A stretch of DNA of 13,786 bases, taken from the NCBI GenBank assembly GCA_028715435.1, contig JAQURU010000014.1, forward strand, positions 1 to 13,786. Direction: 5' to 3'. Both the position numbers and the translations under genes were made by a program. This document shows positions 1-6,239 of this stretch, one piece after another. The notes below the pieces were generated by a model. The model searched no databases. It was not told the origin of the DNA and worked only from the letters and a program-made list of their open reading frames with translations. This DNA comes from Minisyncoccota bacterium. GTDB taxonomy: Bacteria; Patescibacteriota; Minisyncoccia; Minisyncoccales; CG1-02-41-26. Each line of letters starts with the position of its first letter. Position 1 is the first letter of the stretch.

Positions 1-3
1 AGA

Positions 4-57
4 GAATTTCGGCAAAATTTTCACAAAAAATCTTTTTGCAAGGCAAAGCCGAAATTC
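4..57. repeat. Inverted repeat downstream of the O-antigen ligase gene
   Basis: Perfect 10-bp arms at 4-13 (gaatttcggc) and 48-57 (gccgaaattc) enclose a 34-base AT-rich loop, which holds a second short pairing (12-17 with 34-39). The element lies just past the stop codon of the minus-strand gene ending at 84. A transcript could fold here, but no clean T-tract follows the hairpin on the minus strand, so a standard intrinsic terminator is not supported. It may be a 3'-end processing or protective structure, or chance in AT-rich DNA. Confidence 0.3.
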
Positions 58-83
58 CTCTAAAGGGTCAATAGAAAAAAGGA

Positions 84-2195
84 TTATTCTGTAGTGGTGG
101 CAGTGGTGGTGGCTTGAGGCAAAATACTAAACTCCTTCAGCCAATCAGAATTAAAGGCCACAGCCTGTTTGGCAATTTCAAGAGCCCTGTCTTGATCTCC
201 TGACAATGAAGCTACTTGGCTAGCCACTTGGTAAGACCGCAAAACTCCTGGGTCTAGATCAAGAGCTTGTTGAGCTAATTCATTAGCTGCTTGAAAATCC
301 TGGCTATAAAGTTTTGTTTGGGCTAAAACCCAATAGGATTGTTGATTGCTCGGGGATTGCTGCATTGCTTCTTGGCCATACAGTTCGGCTGTGGCTATTT
401 TAGAAGAATCCACAAGAGCCAAAGTATTATAAAGTTGAGCTAACTTTAAAGTTATTCGATAGTCAAGGGGCGAATCTTTCTTTCGCTGATCTTCTATATT
501 TATTACAAATTCTAATTCTCTTATTATATCCTCTTTGTTTGCTGTGTTGATATTATTTTGAACTAGTGCATGAGAATTATCAGCAAAAAAATCAGATACT
601 TGATACTTGCCCAATGGAGATATATCTAAAGCTTTTTGGTAAGCATTTAACCTTTCGTTCTGGTATTGAGCTTGCATGGCTATAATGATGTTTTTGTCTA
701 GCTGCCAGGGCTTGTAAGCAAAATAATAAAAGCACAAAAGGCCAATGAATAAAGTTATTCCCAGCGGCCATTTGCTTTTTGCAAAGCTGAGCTTAGCTCT
801 GGGAGTAAAATAACTTTTTTCTCCTGTTCTCCCCTCAACGGATTGCATGGCTAAAAAGGCTGCAAAGGCCAGCATAAACGTAAACATCATTAAACTGCCC
901 ACCATATCAAAAACAGTTAGGTTTTGAATGAAATAGGCAACTAAAATAGCGGTAAAAATAGCAAATGTCCAAAAATCAATTTGTTGCTCCTTGAAATATT
1001 TTTTTCGCAAAATCCATATAAAAGAAAAGAAAATGGTTAAGTAAGCCAAAAATCCAAACGCCCCTACAGCCACTAAAGTATCTAAAATTATATTGTGGGT
1101 TCTGTCAAACCAAAACTCTCCCCCGCATCTAGTGGTAAATAAGCAAGGGTTGAAATACTTTGGAAATAAAATATCGTATGTTTCAGGCCCCCAGCCAAAA
1201 AAAGGCCGGTCTAAAAACCCTTGCTCAGCAATTGCCCAATTAGCAAACCGCCCCTCTGTGGCCATTTTACCAAATAAGTCATGAACAGGATTATTCGGCA
1301 AGTATAACAAAACAATAGAAGTAATAACCCCCAAGCACCCGGCCACTAAAGCTACTTTTCCAATTAAGCTGAATACCTTATTCTTTACTTTAAAAGCCAC
1401 GTATAAAACACCAACAAGTAAAAGCCCGGCCACGCTAACCCCCAAAGCAGCCCTTGCTCCTTGCAAGTAAATAGCAATTATATTAAGCAAAGCCAAAATT
1501 CCCAAACCAATACGCAAAAATAAATTTTTCTTTTCTTGTAAAAGAAGATAAATCGCTAAGAAAAAATTAAATAGCAAATAAGAGCCTAAAAAAGAAGTGT
1601 TTCCCAAAGTAAACCCTCCTCTGTCAGAAATAGTAATGGCTTTCACGCCCAGCTCTTCTAAAATTCCACACAAAGAAACTATAAAGCTTACGCCCAAAGA
1701 AGCATAAAAAATTCTTTTCCATAGCTCAAAAGTTTTCAAGGTGGAAGAAACAGCCAAAAATAATCCAAACATATTAAACCACATTAAAAGCCCTGACATT
1801 CTTTCAAATTTAGACCAAAAAGACCTTGATGGGTCAACGCCAGAAAGAGTTGAAACAATCATCAGAAAAATAAACAAGCCAAAAGCCAATAAAACTGCAT
1901 TTTTCCTTGGCCTGTATTGTTTGTTGTATAAAGCTAAAATAAGCCAAGAAAAAAACACTATTTGGCAAAAAACCATAAAGTATAAGCTTTTGGGGCCAAC
2001 AAAAGGAAAATAGTATTTGGAGCTGTAAATTAAAGGAGTGAAAAGAGCCAAGCAAGCACCCCAAAAAACAATGCCAGTCAAAAGCTTTTCCCCGCCCCTA
2101 ACGCTTCGCAAGCGAGCTTGCTCGCGTAGCGATGCGGGCGGGCCAGCCTGCAGGCCTAACTTTCTCTCTTTTTTTAATCGTGATTGTTTCCCCAT
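84..2195 (-). CDS. O-antigen ligase/polymerase family membrane protein (Wzy/WaaL-like) with C-terminal TPR region
   Basis: This 703-residue protein has about 12-13 hydrophobic segments between residues 38 and 500. A large extracytoplasmic loop at about 300-365 carries the signature part of the Wzy_C/WaaL family: GWGPETYD near 338 and the Arg-Thr-His triad at 365-367, which matches the catalytic Arg/His region. Such enzymes polymerise lipid-linked repeat units, or transfer the glycan to lipid or protein, on the outer face of the membrane. Residues 500-605 are soluble, and 606-685 fit two TPR units (QQALDLDP and KQAVAFNSDW end the helices). The tail is threonine-rich (ATTTATTTE). Residues about 13-36 are Arg/Gly/Pro-rich and come from an inserted palindromic repeat. 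The start at 2195 has no Shine-Dalgarno but lies 30 bases past a good -10 box. Polymerase, ligase and protein O-oligosaccharyltransferase cannot be told apart from sequence. Confidence 0.88.
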   Translation of the reverse strand: MGKQSRLKKERKLGLQAGPPASLREQARLRSVRGGEKLLTGIVFWGACLALFTPLIYSSKYYFPFVGPKSLYFMVFCQIVFFSWLILALYNKQYRPRKNAVLLAFGLFIFLMIVSTLSGVDPSRSFWSKFERMSGLLMWFNMFGLFLAVSSTLKTFELWKRIFYASLGVSFIVSLCGILEELGVKAITISDRGGFTLGNTSFLGSYLLFNFFLAIYLLLQEKKNLFLRIGLGILALLNIIAIYLQGARAALGVSVAGLLLVGVLYVAFKVKNKVFSLIGKVALVAGCLGVITSIVLLYLPNNPVHDLFGKMATEGRFANWAIAEQGFLDRPFFGWGPETYDILFPKYFNPCLFTTRCGGEFWFDRTHNIILDTLVAVGAFGFLAYLTIFFSFIWILRKKYFKEQQIDFWTFAIFTAILVAYFIQNLTVFDMVGSLMMFTFMLAFAAFLAMQSVEGRTGEKSYFTPRAKLSFAKSKWPLGITLFIGLLCFYYFAYKPWQLDKNIIIAMQAQYQNERLNAYQKALDISPLGKYQVSDFFADNSHALVQNNINTANKEDIIRELEFVINIEDQRKKDSPLDYRITLKLAQLYNTLALVDSSKIATAELYGQEAMQQSPSNQQSYWVLAQTKLYSQDFQAANELAQQALDLDPGVLRSYQVASQVASLSGDQDRALEIAKQAVAFNSDWLKEFSILPQATTTATTTE
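2091..2160. repeat. GC-rich REP-like palindromic element inside a coding region
   Basis: 49 of these 70 bases are G or C, against clearly AT-rich surroundings. Positions 2091-2142 form a near-complete palindrome: cccgcc (2091-2096) pairs with ggcggg (2137-2142), cgc (2102-2104) with gcg (2134-2136), tcgc (2106-2109) with gcga (2129-2132), and gcgagc (2112-2117) with gctcgc (2120-2125) around a tt loop. A second palindrome, gcctgcaggc, sits at 2146-2155, and the 6-mer cctaac occurs at 2097-2102 and 2155-2160. The element is in frame with the O-antigen ligase gene and encodes about residues 13-33. Form and composition resemble mobile REP or coding palindromic elements such as the Rickettsia RPEs. 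Other copies cannot be tested within this window. Confidence 0.75.
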
Positions 2196-2201
2196 ATTTT
2201 T

Positions 2202-2229
2202 GTTATTAGTTATTGGTTATTTGTTATTT
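2202..2229. repeat. Four tandem heptamers in the 5' leader of the O-antigen ligase gene
   Basis: The unit GTTATTN is repeated four times without interruption at 2202-2208 (gttatta), 2209-2215 (gttattg), 2216-2222 (gttattt) and 2223-2229 (gttattt). Only the seventh base varies. The array fills the space between the putative -10 box, which overlaps its last unit, and the start codon at 2195. On the transcript it reads as repeated AATAAC. Gain or loss of units would change leader length and -10/start spacing. Confidence 0.7.
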
Positions 2230-2254
2230 TACTTGTTTTACCATTTAATTTCAA
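2226..2254 (-). promoter_or_regulatory. Sigma70-type promoter for the O-antigen ligase gene
   Basis: On the minus strand a -35 box TTGAAA (2249-2254, 5 of 6 consensus bases) is followed after exactly 17 bases by a -10 box TAAAAT (2226-2231, 5 of 6). The start point would fall near 2219, giving a leader of about 24 bases before the ATG at 2195. It lies directly downstream of the terminator at 2259-2300, so the ligase gene is probably transcribed separately from the YdcF-like gene. Confidence 0.65.
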
Positions 2255-2258
2255 CTTT

Positions 2259-2300
2259 AAAAAATAGCAAGGCCTTAGCTTTAACTAAGGCCTTGTTTTT
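2259..2300. terminator. Bidirectional intrinsic terminator overlapping a stop codon
   Basis: A perfect 11-bp stem, caaggccttag (2268-2278) and ctaaggccttg (2285-2295), encloses a 6-base loop. Five T follow directly on the plus strand (2296-2300). On the minus strand six T follow after a 3-base gap (2264-2259). Its clear role is to end minus-strand transcription of the YdcF-like gene. The last sense codons (Thr-Arg-Pro) and the TAG stop of that gene form the first arm. It would also stop any plus-strand transcript coming out of the antisense of the ligase gene. Confidence 0.85.
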
Positions 2301-2878
2301 CCAAATTCTCGCCACTCCTTATATTGTTGCCAGTTTTCCCATTTAGCAACATCGCCTTTTTCCTGGTATAAAAAGATCCGATTTAGCTCTTCTTCTAACA
2401 GCTCGGGATAATTTTCCAAGGGATTCCATATGGGCCAAGGGCAAATTTGAAAGAAATAACGCGCGTTTTCCATGGCCCTAACAAGCGTTAATACACATCT
2501 TGGCAGATGATATGCCGCGGTGGCCACTATCAAATGTTTTATAAATGAAAACCTTTTTTGTAAAAGCTTAACAATCCATTCCATTTGATCGGGTGTGTGT
2601 TCAGCCCAACCTTGGCAAAACAGATTCAAAGAGCTTTTACCTGTTAAGTCAACTATATCATTTTCACTATAAAAAGGGTCACCCCTTGTTCCTGCTACAA
2701 AGAGATATTGGCCTTTGTCTGGCCAAAGCTTTGCGCCTTCAGTAATTCTAAATGACTGGAATTTGCCAGGTAAAATTAAAACGGCTGTTTCCTCTGGGCG
2801 TCCTGGTTGCCACGTTCCAGGCAACTCCTTTAAAATTTCTTCTATGTATTTGTCTTTGTCCTCCATTTTGTCCTCCAT
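2285..2878 (-). CDS. DUF218/YdcF-like (ElyC/SanA-type) domain protein
   Basis: This 197-residue soluble protein has no signal peptide or membrane segment. It resembles the DUF218 (YdcF/SanA/ElyC) fold: an early strand AVLILPG near 31-37, RITEGAKLWPDKGQ followed by strand YLFVAGTRGD near 58-67, then the characteristic HTPDQMEWIVKLL segment near 94-106 and LIVATAAYHLPRCVLTLVRA near 116-135, which matches the family's 'SAxHMPRA' motif. ElyC and SanA proteins are linked to envelope polysaccharide or undecaprenyl-phosphate metabolism, but their chemistry is poorly defined. The fit to a glycan locus is therefore suggestive only. The first ATG (2878) has GGAGG five bases upstream. A second ATG at 2866 also has GGAGG five bases upstream because the first 12 bases are duplicated. 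A strong terminator overlaps the stop codon. Confidence 0.62.
   Translation of the reverse strand: MEDKMEDKDKYIEEILKELPGTWQPGRPEETAVLILPGKFQSFRITEGAKLWPDKGQYLFVAGTRGDPFYSENDIVDLTGKSSLNLFCQGWAEHTPDQMEWIVKLLQKRFSFIKHLIVATAAYHLPRCVLTLVRAMENARYFFQICPWPIWNPLENYPELLEEELNRIFLYQEKGDVAKWENWQQYKEWREFGKTRP
2855..2878 (-). repeat. 12-bp tandem duplication carrying start codon and ribosome binding site
   Basis: On the minus strand ATGGAGGACAAA occurs twice in a row (2878-2867 and 2866-2855), followed by a partial third GACAAA. Each copy contains an ATG and a GGAGG, so the GGAGG of the first copy can serve as Shine-Dalgarno for the second ATG. The protein therefore starts MEDKMEDKDK, and initiation may occur at either methionine. 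Confidence 0.75.
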
Positions 2879-2883
2879 TGGAA

Positions 2884-2888
2884 CCTCC
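2884..2888 (-). promoter_or_regulatory. Shine-Dalgarno of the YdcF-like gene
   Basis: GGAGG on the minus strand ends five bases before the ATG at 2878. It is the clearest ribosome binding site in the window and shows that canonical anti-Shine-Dalgarno pairing is used. It supports 2878 as the primary start. Confidence 0.7.
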
Positions 2889-2890
2889 TA

Positions 2891-2914
2891 TTAATAATAA
2901 AGTTAATAATAAAG
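2891..2914. repeat. 12-bp perfect tandem repeat upstream of the YdcF-like gene
   Basis: The unit ttaataataaag is present twice back to back (2891-2902 and 2903-2914) in the divergent intergenic region. It is followed by ttcgaaaagttc, which repeats the 'aagttc' motif. It lies in the 5' leader of the minus-strand gene. Like the neighbouring duplication at 2855-2878 the unit is 12 bases, but the two sequences are unrelated. Confidence 0.6.
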
Positions 2915-2933
2915 TTCGAAAAGTTCTATTTCA

Positions 2934-2980
2934 AATATACATCGATTTTTTTAAAAAGCAACTTTTAAGAAACTATTATA
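2934..2980 (-). promoter_or_regulatory. Candidate promoter(s) for the YdcF-like gene
   Basis: Two minus-strand options exist. A perfect TATAAT (2975-2980) has no good -35 upstream. The pair TTGCTT (2956-2961) and TATATT (2934-2939) has a 16-base spacer. The leader would be about 90 or 50 bases. Both lie in the 146-bp divergent region, so one of them probably drives the gene, but I cannot choose between them. Confidence 0.35.
2951..2979 (+). promoter_or_regulatory. Candidate promoter for the sugar-phosphate transferase gene
   Basis: A -35-like TTAAAA (2951-2956, 4 of 6 consensus) is followed after 17 bases by TATTAT (2974-2979, 5 of 6). This would give a leader of about 39 bases before the ATG at 3025. 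The -10 overlaps a minus-strand TATAAT, so divergent promoters may share this site. The AT-rich context makes chance matches likely. Confidence 0.35.
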
Positions 2981-3024
2981 GGAATTTTTAATATTTTGTT
3001 GTAAAATGAATAATTTACTAACTT

Positions 3025-4335
3025 ATGCAAAAATTAAGACAAATCTTTTTATTAATTGGCGACATTATCCTATCTTTTTTGGCATTACTTTTGGCTTTAA
3101 ATATCCGCTATAAGGGTGGTTTTTCTTATGATATTTTTAAAGCACATTTATTGCCCTTTGCAATTGTTTATTTTGTTTGGATTATTTTCTTTTACATTTT
3201 CGGACTTTATGATTTAAAAACTATTGGTCCCAAGGGCGAACTCATCCAGCGCATGGCTCAATGCTTTTCGGTTTGCTTAGTCGTGGCCTTAACTTTCTTT
3301 TATTTAATTCCTTTCTTTGGCATTACCCCTAAAACAAATCTGCTTTTGGATATTATTATTTTCGCTATTTTAATTTTTGCTTGGCGTAAACTTTTTTATA
3401 TCCTATTTTCCGCAGTCTATCGAATCAACGTAGCTTTTTTAGGCAAAACTCATCTATCTGCTTCTTTATTAAACGAAATTAAAAATCAGCCCCAGCTTGG
3501 CTATAAAATAGTGGGCTTTCTAAACAATCAAAGAAACTTAGCCAACCAAATCAAGAAGTTTAAAATCAACACCCTGGTGATCAGCAATGACTTCCACCAA
3601 AATAGCCAGTTGGCCAACCAGCTTTACCAATGCCTGGCTTTAAAGGTTAATTTTCTTTCTTTGGATAGGGCTTATGAAGAAATCTTAGGAAAAATTCCGA
3701 TTGATTTTGTGGACCAGGCCTGGTTTTTAAAAAATTTGTCTGAAAGTGAAAAATCAGCTTTTGACAAAATAAAGCGGCTAATAGATATAATTGTAGGATT
3801 GGTTTTACTAGTTGTCACGTCCCCTATCTGGCTAATCGCAGCTTTGGCTATTAAGTTAGATGACAAGGGTCCGATTTTCTATAAACAAGAAAGGGTGGGC
3901 AAAGACCGCAAAAACTTTTTTATTTGGAAATTCCGCTCTATGAAGGTTGATGCTGAAAAAAACGGGGCTGTTTGGGCGATAAAAAACGACCCAAGAGTAA
4001 CGGCTGTTGGAAGGGTGCTAAAAAAATTCCACGTTGACGAATTTCCCCAAATAATCAATGTTTTGAAAGGTGATATTTCTTTAACTGGCCCTAGGCCCGA
4101 AAGGCCAGAATTTGTAAAACAATTGGAATTAGAAATACCTCATTATCATTTGCGCCATATTATAAAGCCAGGGTTCACGGGCTGGGCCCAAACACGATTT
4201 ATCCAATATGCCAGAAGTAAACAAGAAAGCCACGAAAAATTCCAATATGATTTATACTATATAAAAAACAGGTCCTTTTTATTGGACCTGGGCATATTGC
4301 TTAAAACCTTTTTACTCTTTTTCAAAACCGAGTGA
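3025..4335 (+). CDS. Polyprenyl-phosphate sugar-1-phosphate transferase (WbaP/exopolysaccharide initiating transferase family)
   Basis: This 436-residue protein has the full long polyprenyl glycosylphosphotransferase architecture: four membrane helices (about 6-28, 41-63, 83-103, 108-130), a CoA-binding-like soluble domain (about 135-245), a re-entrant or fifth helix (253-277) and a C-terminal catalytic domain. Family motifs are intact: FYKQERVGKD, KFRSMK (302-307), VDEFPQ with the catalytic Asp338-Glu339 pair, GDISLTGPRPE (Gly355 to Glu359) and KPGFTGWAQ. It transfers a sugar-1-phosphate from a nucleotide sugar to undecaprenyl phosphate at the cytoplasmic face, which begins a repeat unit. 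The sugar cannot be read from sequence. The ATG has no Shine-Dalgarno. Its last 24 bases overlap the convergent GT4 gene. Confidence 0.93.
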   Translation: MQKLRQIFLLIGDIILSFLALLLALNIRYKGGFSYDIFKAHLLPFAIVYFVWIIFFYIFGLYDLKTIGPKGELIQRMAQCFSVCLVVALTFFYLIPFFGITPKTNLLLDIIIFAILIFAWRKLFYILFSAVYRINVAFLGKTHLSASLLNEIKNQPQLGYKIVGFLNNQRNLANQIKKFKINTLVISNDFHQNSQLANQLYQCLALKVNFLSLDRAYEEILGKIPIDFVDQAWFLKNLSESEKSAFDKIKRLIDIIVGLVLLVVTSPIWLIAALAIKLDDKGPIFYKQERVGKDRKNFFIWKFRSMKVDAEKNGAVWAIKNDPRVTAVGRVLKKFHVDEFPQIINVLKGDISLTGPRPERPEFVKQLELEIPHYHLRHIIKPGFTGWAQTRFIQYARSKQESHEKFQYDLYYIKNRSFLLDLGILLKTFLLFFKTE

Positions 4336-5457
4336 ATTATAAAGGTCTTCGTACTGCTCTACCATTTTATTCAAAGTAAAGTCAGCTCTGGCTTTTTGTA
4401 AATTGTACTCCCCCATTTGCTTTCTTAATTGGGGATTTTTTATTAAATATTCAAACCTTTCTTTTGCTTCTCCAAAATAATTATTTTTAATTAAAAACCC
4501 GCCTTTTTCGCTGTCTACCAGCTCGCTTATGCCCCCAACATTGGAAGCTATAACAGGCAGCGAAGCAAACATTGCTTCTAAAATCGTGATGGGCATACCT
4601 TCAAATTTAGAGGTTAAAACAAAAACATCAAAAGCAAAAAATAATTCTCTGGCTTCTACTGGTGATTTTTCACCTAAAAGCAAAACTTTTTCTTCTAGCT
4701 TCTCTTTTTTAATAAAGTTTTGGCATTCTTCTTTTATGGGCCCATCCCCAACTAAAACAAATTTTGTTTTATCATTTTCTTTTACAACCTCTCTGGCTAT
4801 TTGTAAAAAAAACAGAGGGTTTTTTGGATAAGCCAATCGAGCCACCATTGCACAAACAACATCATTGGGCTTAAGGTTATAGCTTTTTCTTAGTTCATCT
4901 CTTTTATTGGCCACATTAAAATCAATGCCATTTTTAATGGCTAAAAGCTTAGCTGGTCTGGTGATTTTTCTTTTTATACCATCCACCATCACCTTATTGG
5001 CAACGCAAATTATTTTAGTTGTAAAAACAGCGGAAATTTTCTCTAGCAAAACAAAAGTTTTTTCCATTAAGCCGTATTCTTCTTGATTGTAAAAACCCCA
5101 AGAATGAACTGTGTAAAATATCTTTTTAACTCCAGCTTGCTTGGCTGCCATACGGCCTAAAAACCCAGCTTTAGCTGAATGGCAGTGCACAATGTCAAAC
5201 TGGCCTTTTTTAATCAGTTTTTTCAAAGCCAAAAAGGCCTTCACATCACTAAGGGGGGAGATACTTCTTTTTAAATCCTTAATTATATGAACTTTTATAT
5301 TCCGGCCTTCTAGTTTTTCAATCAACAGCCCGTCTGGGCCACAAGCTACTTCAACTTCAAATTTTTCTTTGTCTAAATTATCAGCCAAATCAAAAACCAC
5401 TCTCTGGGCCCCGCCCCATTCAGATAAGGTGATAATTTGTAAAATTTTCTTACGCAT
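4312..5457 (-). CDS. Glycosyltransferase family 4 (GT-B fold)
   Basis: This 381-residue GT-B enzyme fits GT4. Near the N-terminus ILQIITLSEWGGAQR holds the Gly-Gly acceptor-site loop (15-16). FDIVHCHSAKAGFLGR and FYTVHSWGF belong to the N-lobe. AMVARLAYPKNP opens the C-lobe, FVLVGDGP follows, and the EX7E donor motif is Glu286/Glu294 in FEGMPITILEA. GT4 enzymes are retaining and use nucleotide sugars; this one probably adds an inner sugar to the lipid-linked unit in the cytoplasm. I chose the ATG at 5457 because family members start directly with the first strand. A TTG at 5469 would add four residues. The gene overlaps the upstream GT2 gene by 8 bases, so the two are probably co-transcribed and coupled. 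Its 3' end overlaps the plus-strand sugar-phosphate transferase by 24 bases. Confidence 0.9.
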   Translation of the reverse strand: MRKKILQIITLSEWGGAQRVVFDLADNLDKEKFEVEVACGPDGLLIEKLEGRNIKVHIIKDLKRSISPLSDVKAFLALKKLIKKGQFDIVHCHSAKAGFLGRMAAKQAGVKKIFYTVHSWGFYNQEEYGLMEKTFVLLEKISAVFTTKIICVANKVMVDGIKRKITRPAKLLAIKNGIDFNVANKRDELRKSYNLKPNDVVCAMVARLAYPKNPLFFLQIAREVVKENDKTKFVLVGDGPIKEECQNFIKKEKLEEKVLLLGEKSPVEARELFFAFDVFVLTSKFEGMPITILEAMFASLPVIASNVGGISELVDSEKGGFLIKNNYFGEAKERFEYLIKNPQLRKQMGEYNLQKARADFTLNKMVEQYEDLYNSLGFEKE

Positions 5458-6217
5458 ACATCTGAACAACTCTAATTATAATATGCAATAGTCCTTGTAT
5501 TTTTGGATAACCATATTTGGTAATAGCTAACCACCTTGCTTTAATGGCAAACTTTTTCTGCTCTTTATTCTTATGGGAAATTGAGGTTGGTATTTTCCGC
5601 CATTTTATTAGCCGCTCTGGCAAATTCACAATTTGGCATTTTCTCCCCAAGCGCAAAACTAATTCATAGTCCTGGGCTTTTTTAAATTTTTCATTGTAAT
5701 AACCTTCTTGATCCAAAATTGATTTTCTAATCATTAAAGAAGAATGGATAAATTGATTATTAAACAAAAGACGGTTTTTAATTTCAGAATAACTAATAGC
5801 TAAATTTTTTTCGGCTATTGTCTCTCCTTTTTCATTAATAATAAATCCTAAGGTGCCGCATAGAACAACTTGTGGATTTTTATCTAAAAGTTCGCTTTGC
5901 ACAGCAAACCGTTTTGGCATTGAAATGTCATCATCATCCATTCGGGCAATAAATTCTCCTTGCGCTTGTCCAATCGCAATGTTAAGCGACTTGGTCAAGC
6001 CAAGGCACTGTGGATTAGTGATTATTTTTACTCTTTGATCCCTTTCTTTATACTCGTTTAATATAATGCCAGTTAAGTCAGTTGAGCCATCGTCCACAAT
6101 CAAAAATTCAAAGTCAGCAAAACTCTGGCTTAAAACACTATCAATGGCTTGCTTAATAAACTCCTCGCCATTATGGCTAGCCATCACCACTGAAATTTTA
6201 GGATTGTGATTTAGCAT
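5450..6217 (-). CDS. Glycosyltransferase family 2 (GT-A fold)
   Basis: From the ATG at 6217 this gives 255 residues, starting with MLNHNPKISVVMASHNGEE, the typical GT2 N-terminus. The nucleotide-binding VDDGS is at 41-45, the metal-binding acidic run ARMDDDD ends at 97, and the acceptor-side QDYELVLRLG (about 182-191, usually ED-Y) is present, followed by a Trp near 206. It is an inverting transferase without membrane helices, probably adding a sugar to the growing lipid-linked unit. An in-frame ATG at 6232 and a GTG at 6292 are possible. The GTG would add a hydrophobic leader (FLILFFAPIFL) and overlap the divergent flippase gene, so I reject it. No Shine-Dalgarno decides between the ATGs. 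It is the first gene of a two-gene minus-strand unit with the GT4 gene. Confidence 0.88.
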   Translation of the reverse strand: MLNHNPKISVVMASHNGEEFIKQAIDSVLSQSFADFEFLIVDDGSTDLTGIILNEYKERDQRVKIITNPQCLGLTKSLNIAIGQAQGEFIARMDDDDISMPKRFAVQSELLDKNPQVVLCGTLGFIINEKGETIAEKNLAISYSEIKNRLLFNNQFIHSSLMIRKSILDQEGYYNEKFKKAQDYELVLRLGRKCQIVNLPERLIKWRKIPTSISHKNKEQKKFAIKARWLAITKYGYPKIQGLLHIIIRVVQMYA

Positions 6218-6239
6218 ATTTTGAGCTACCATTAAAAAT

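Noticed and set aside
1093..1284. Plus-strand open frame of 63 codons inside the ligase gene
   Set aside because: It is antisense to well-conserved membrane and catalytic segments of the ligase, and its translation has no recognisable domain.
2038..2346. Plus-strand open frame of about 100 codons across the ligase start and terminator
   Set aside because: It reads antisense through the GC-rich palindrome and runs through the promoter and terminator. Its composition is low-complexity and no ribosome binding site is evident.
2855..2914. CRISPR-like interpretation of the short repeats
   Set aside because: The repeats are directly adjacent 12-mers in two copies, without spacers or cas genes nearby.
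4269..4290. Inverted repeat caggtcc/ggacctg near the end of the sugar-phosphate transferase gene
   Set aside because: The 7-bp stem has an 8-base loop, lies inside coding sequence and is not followed by a T-run, so it is not a credible terminator.
5455..5469. TTG at 5469 as the start of the GT4 gene
   Set aside because: It would add only four residues before the family-typical N-terminus. The ATG at 5457 gives the short overlap common in coupled genes.
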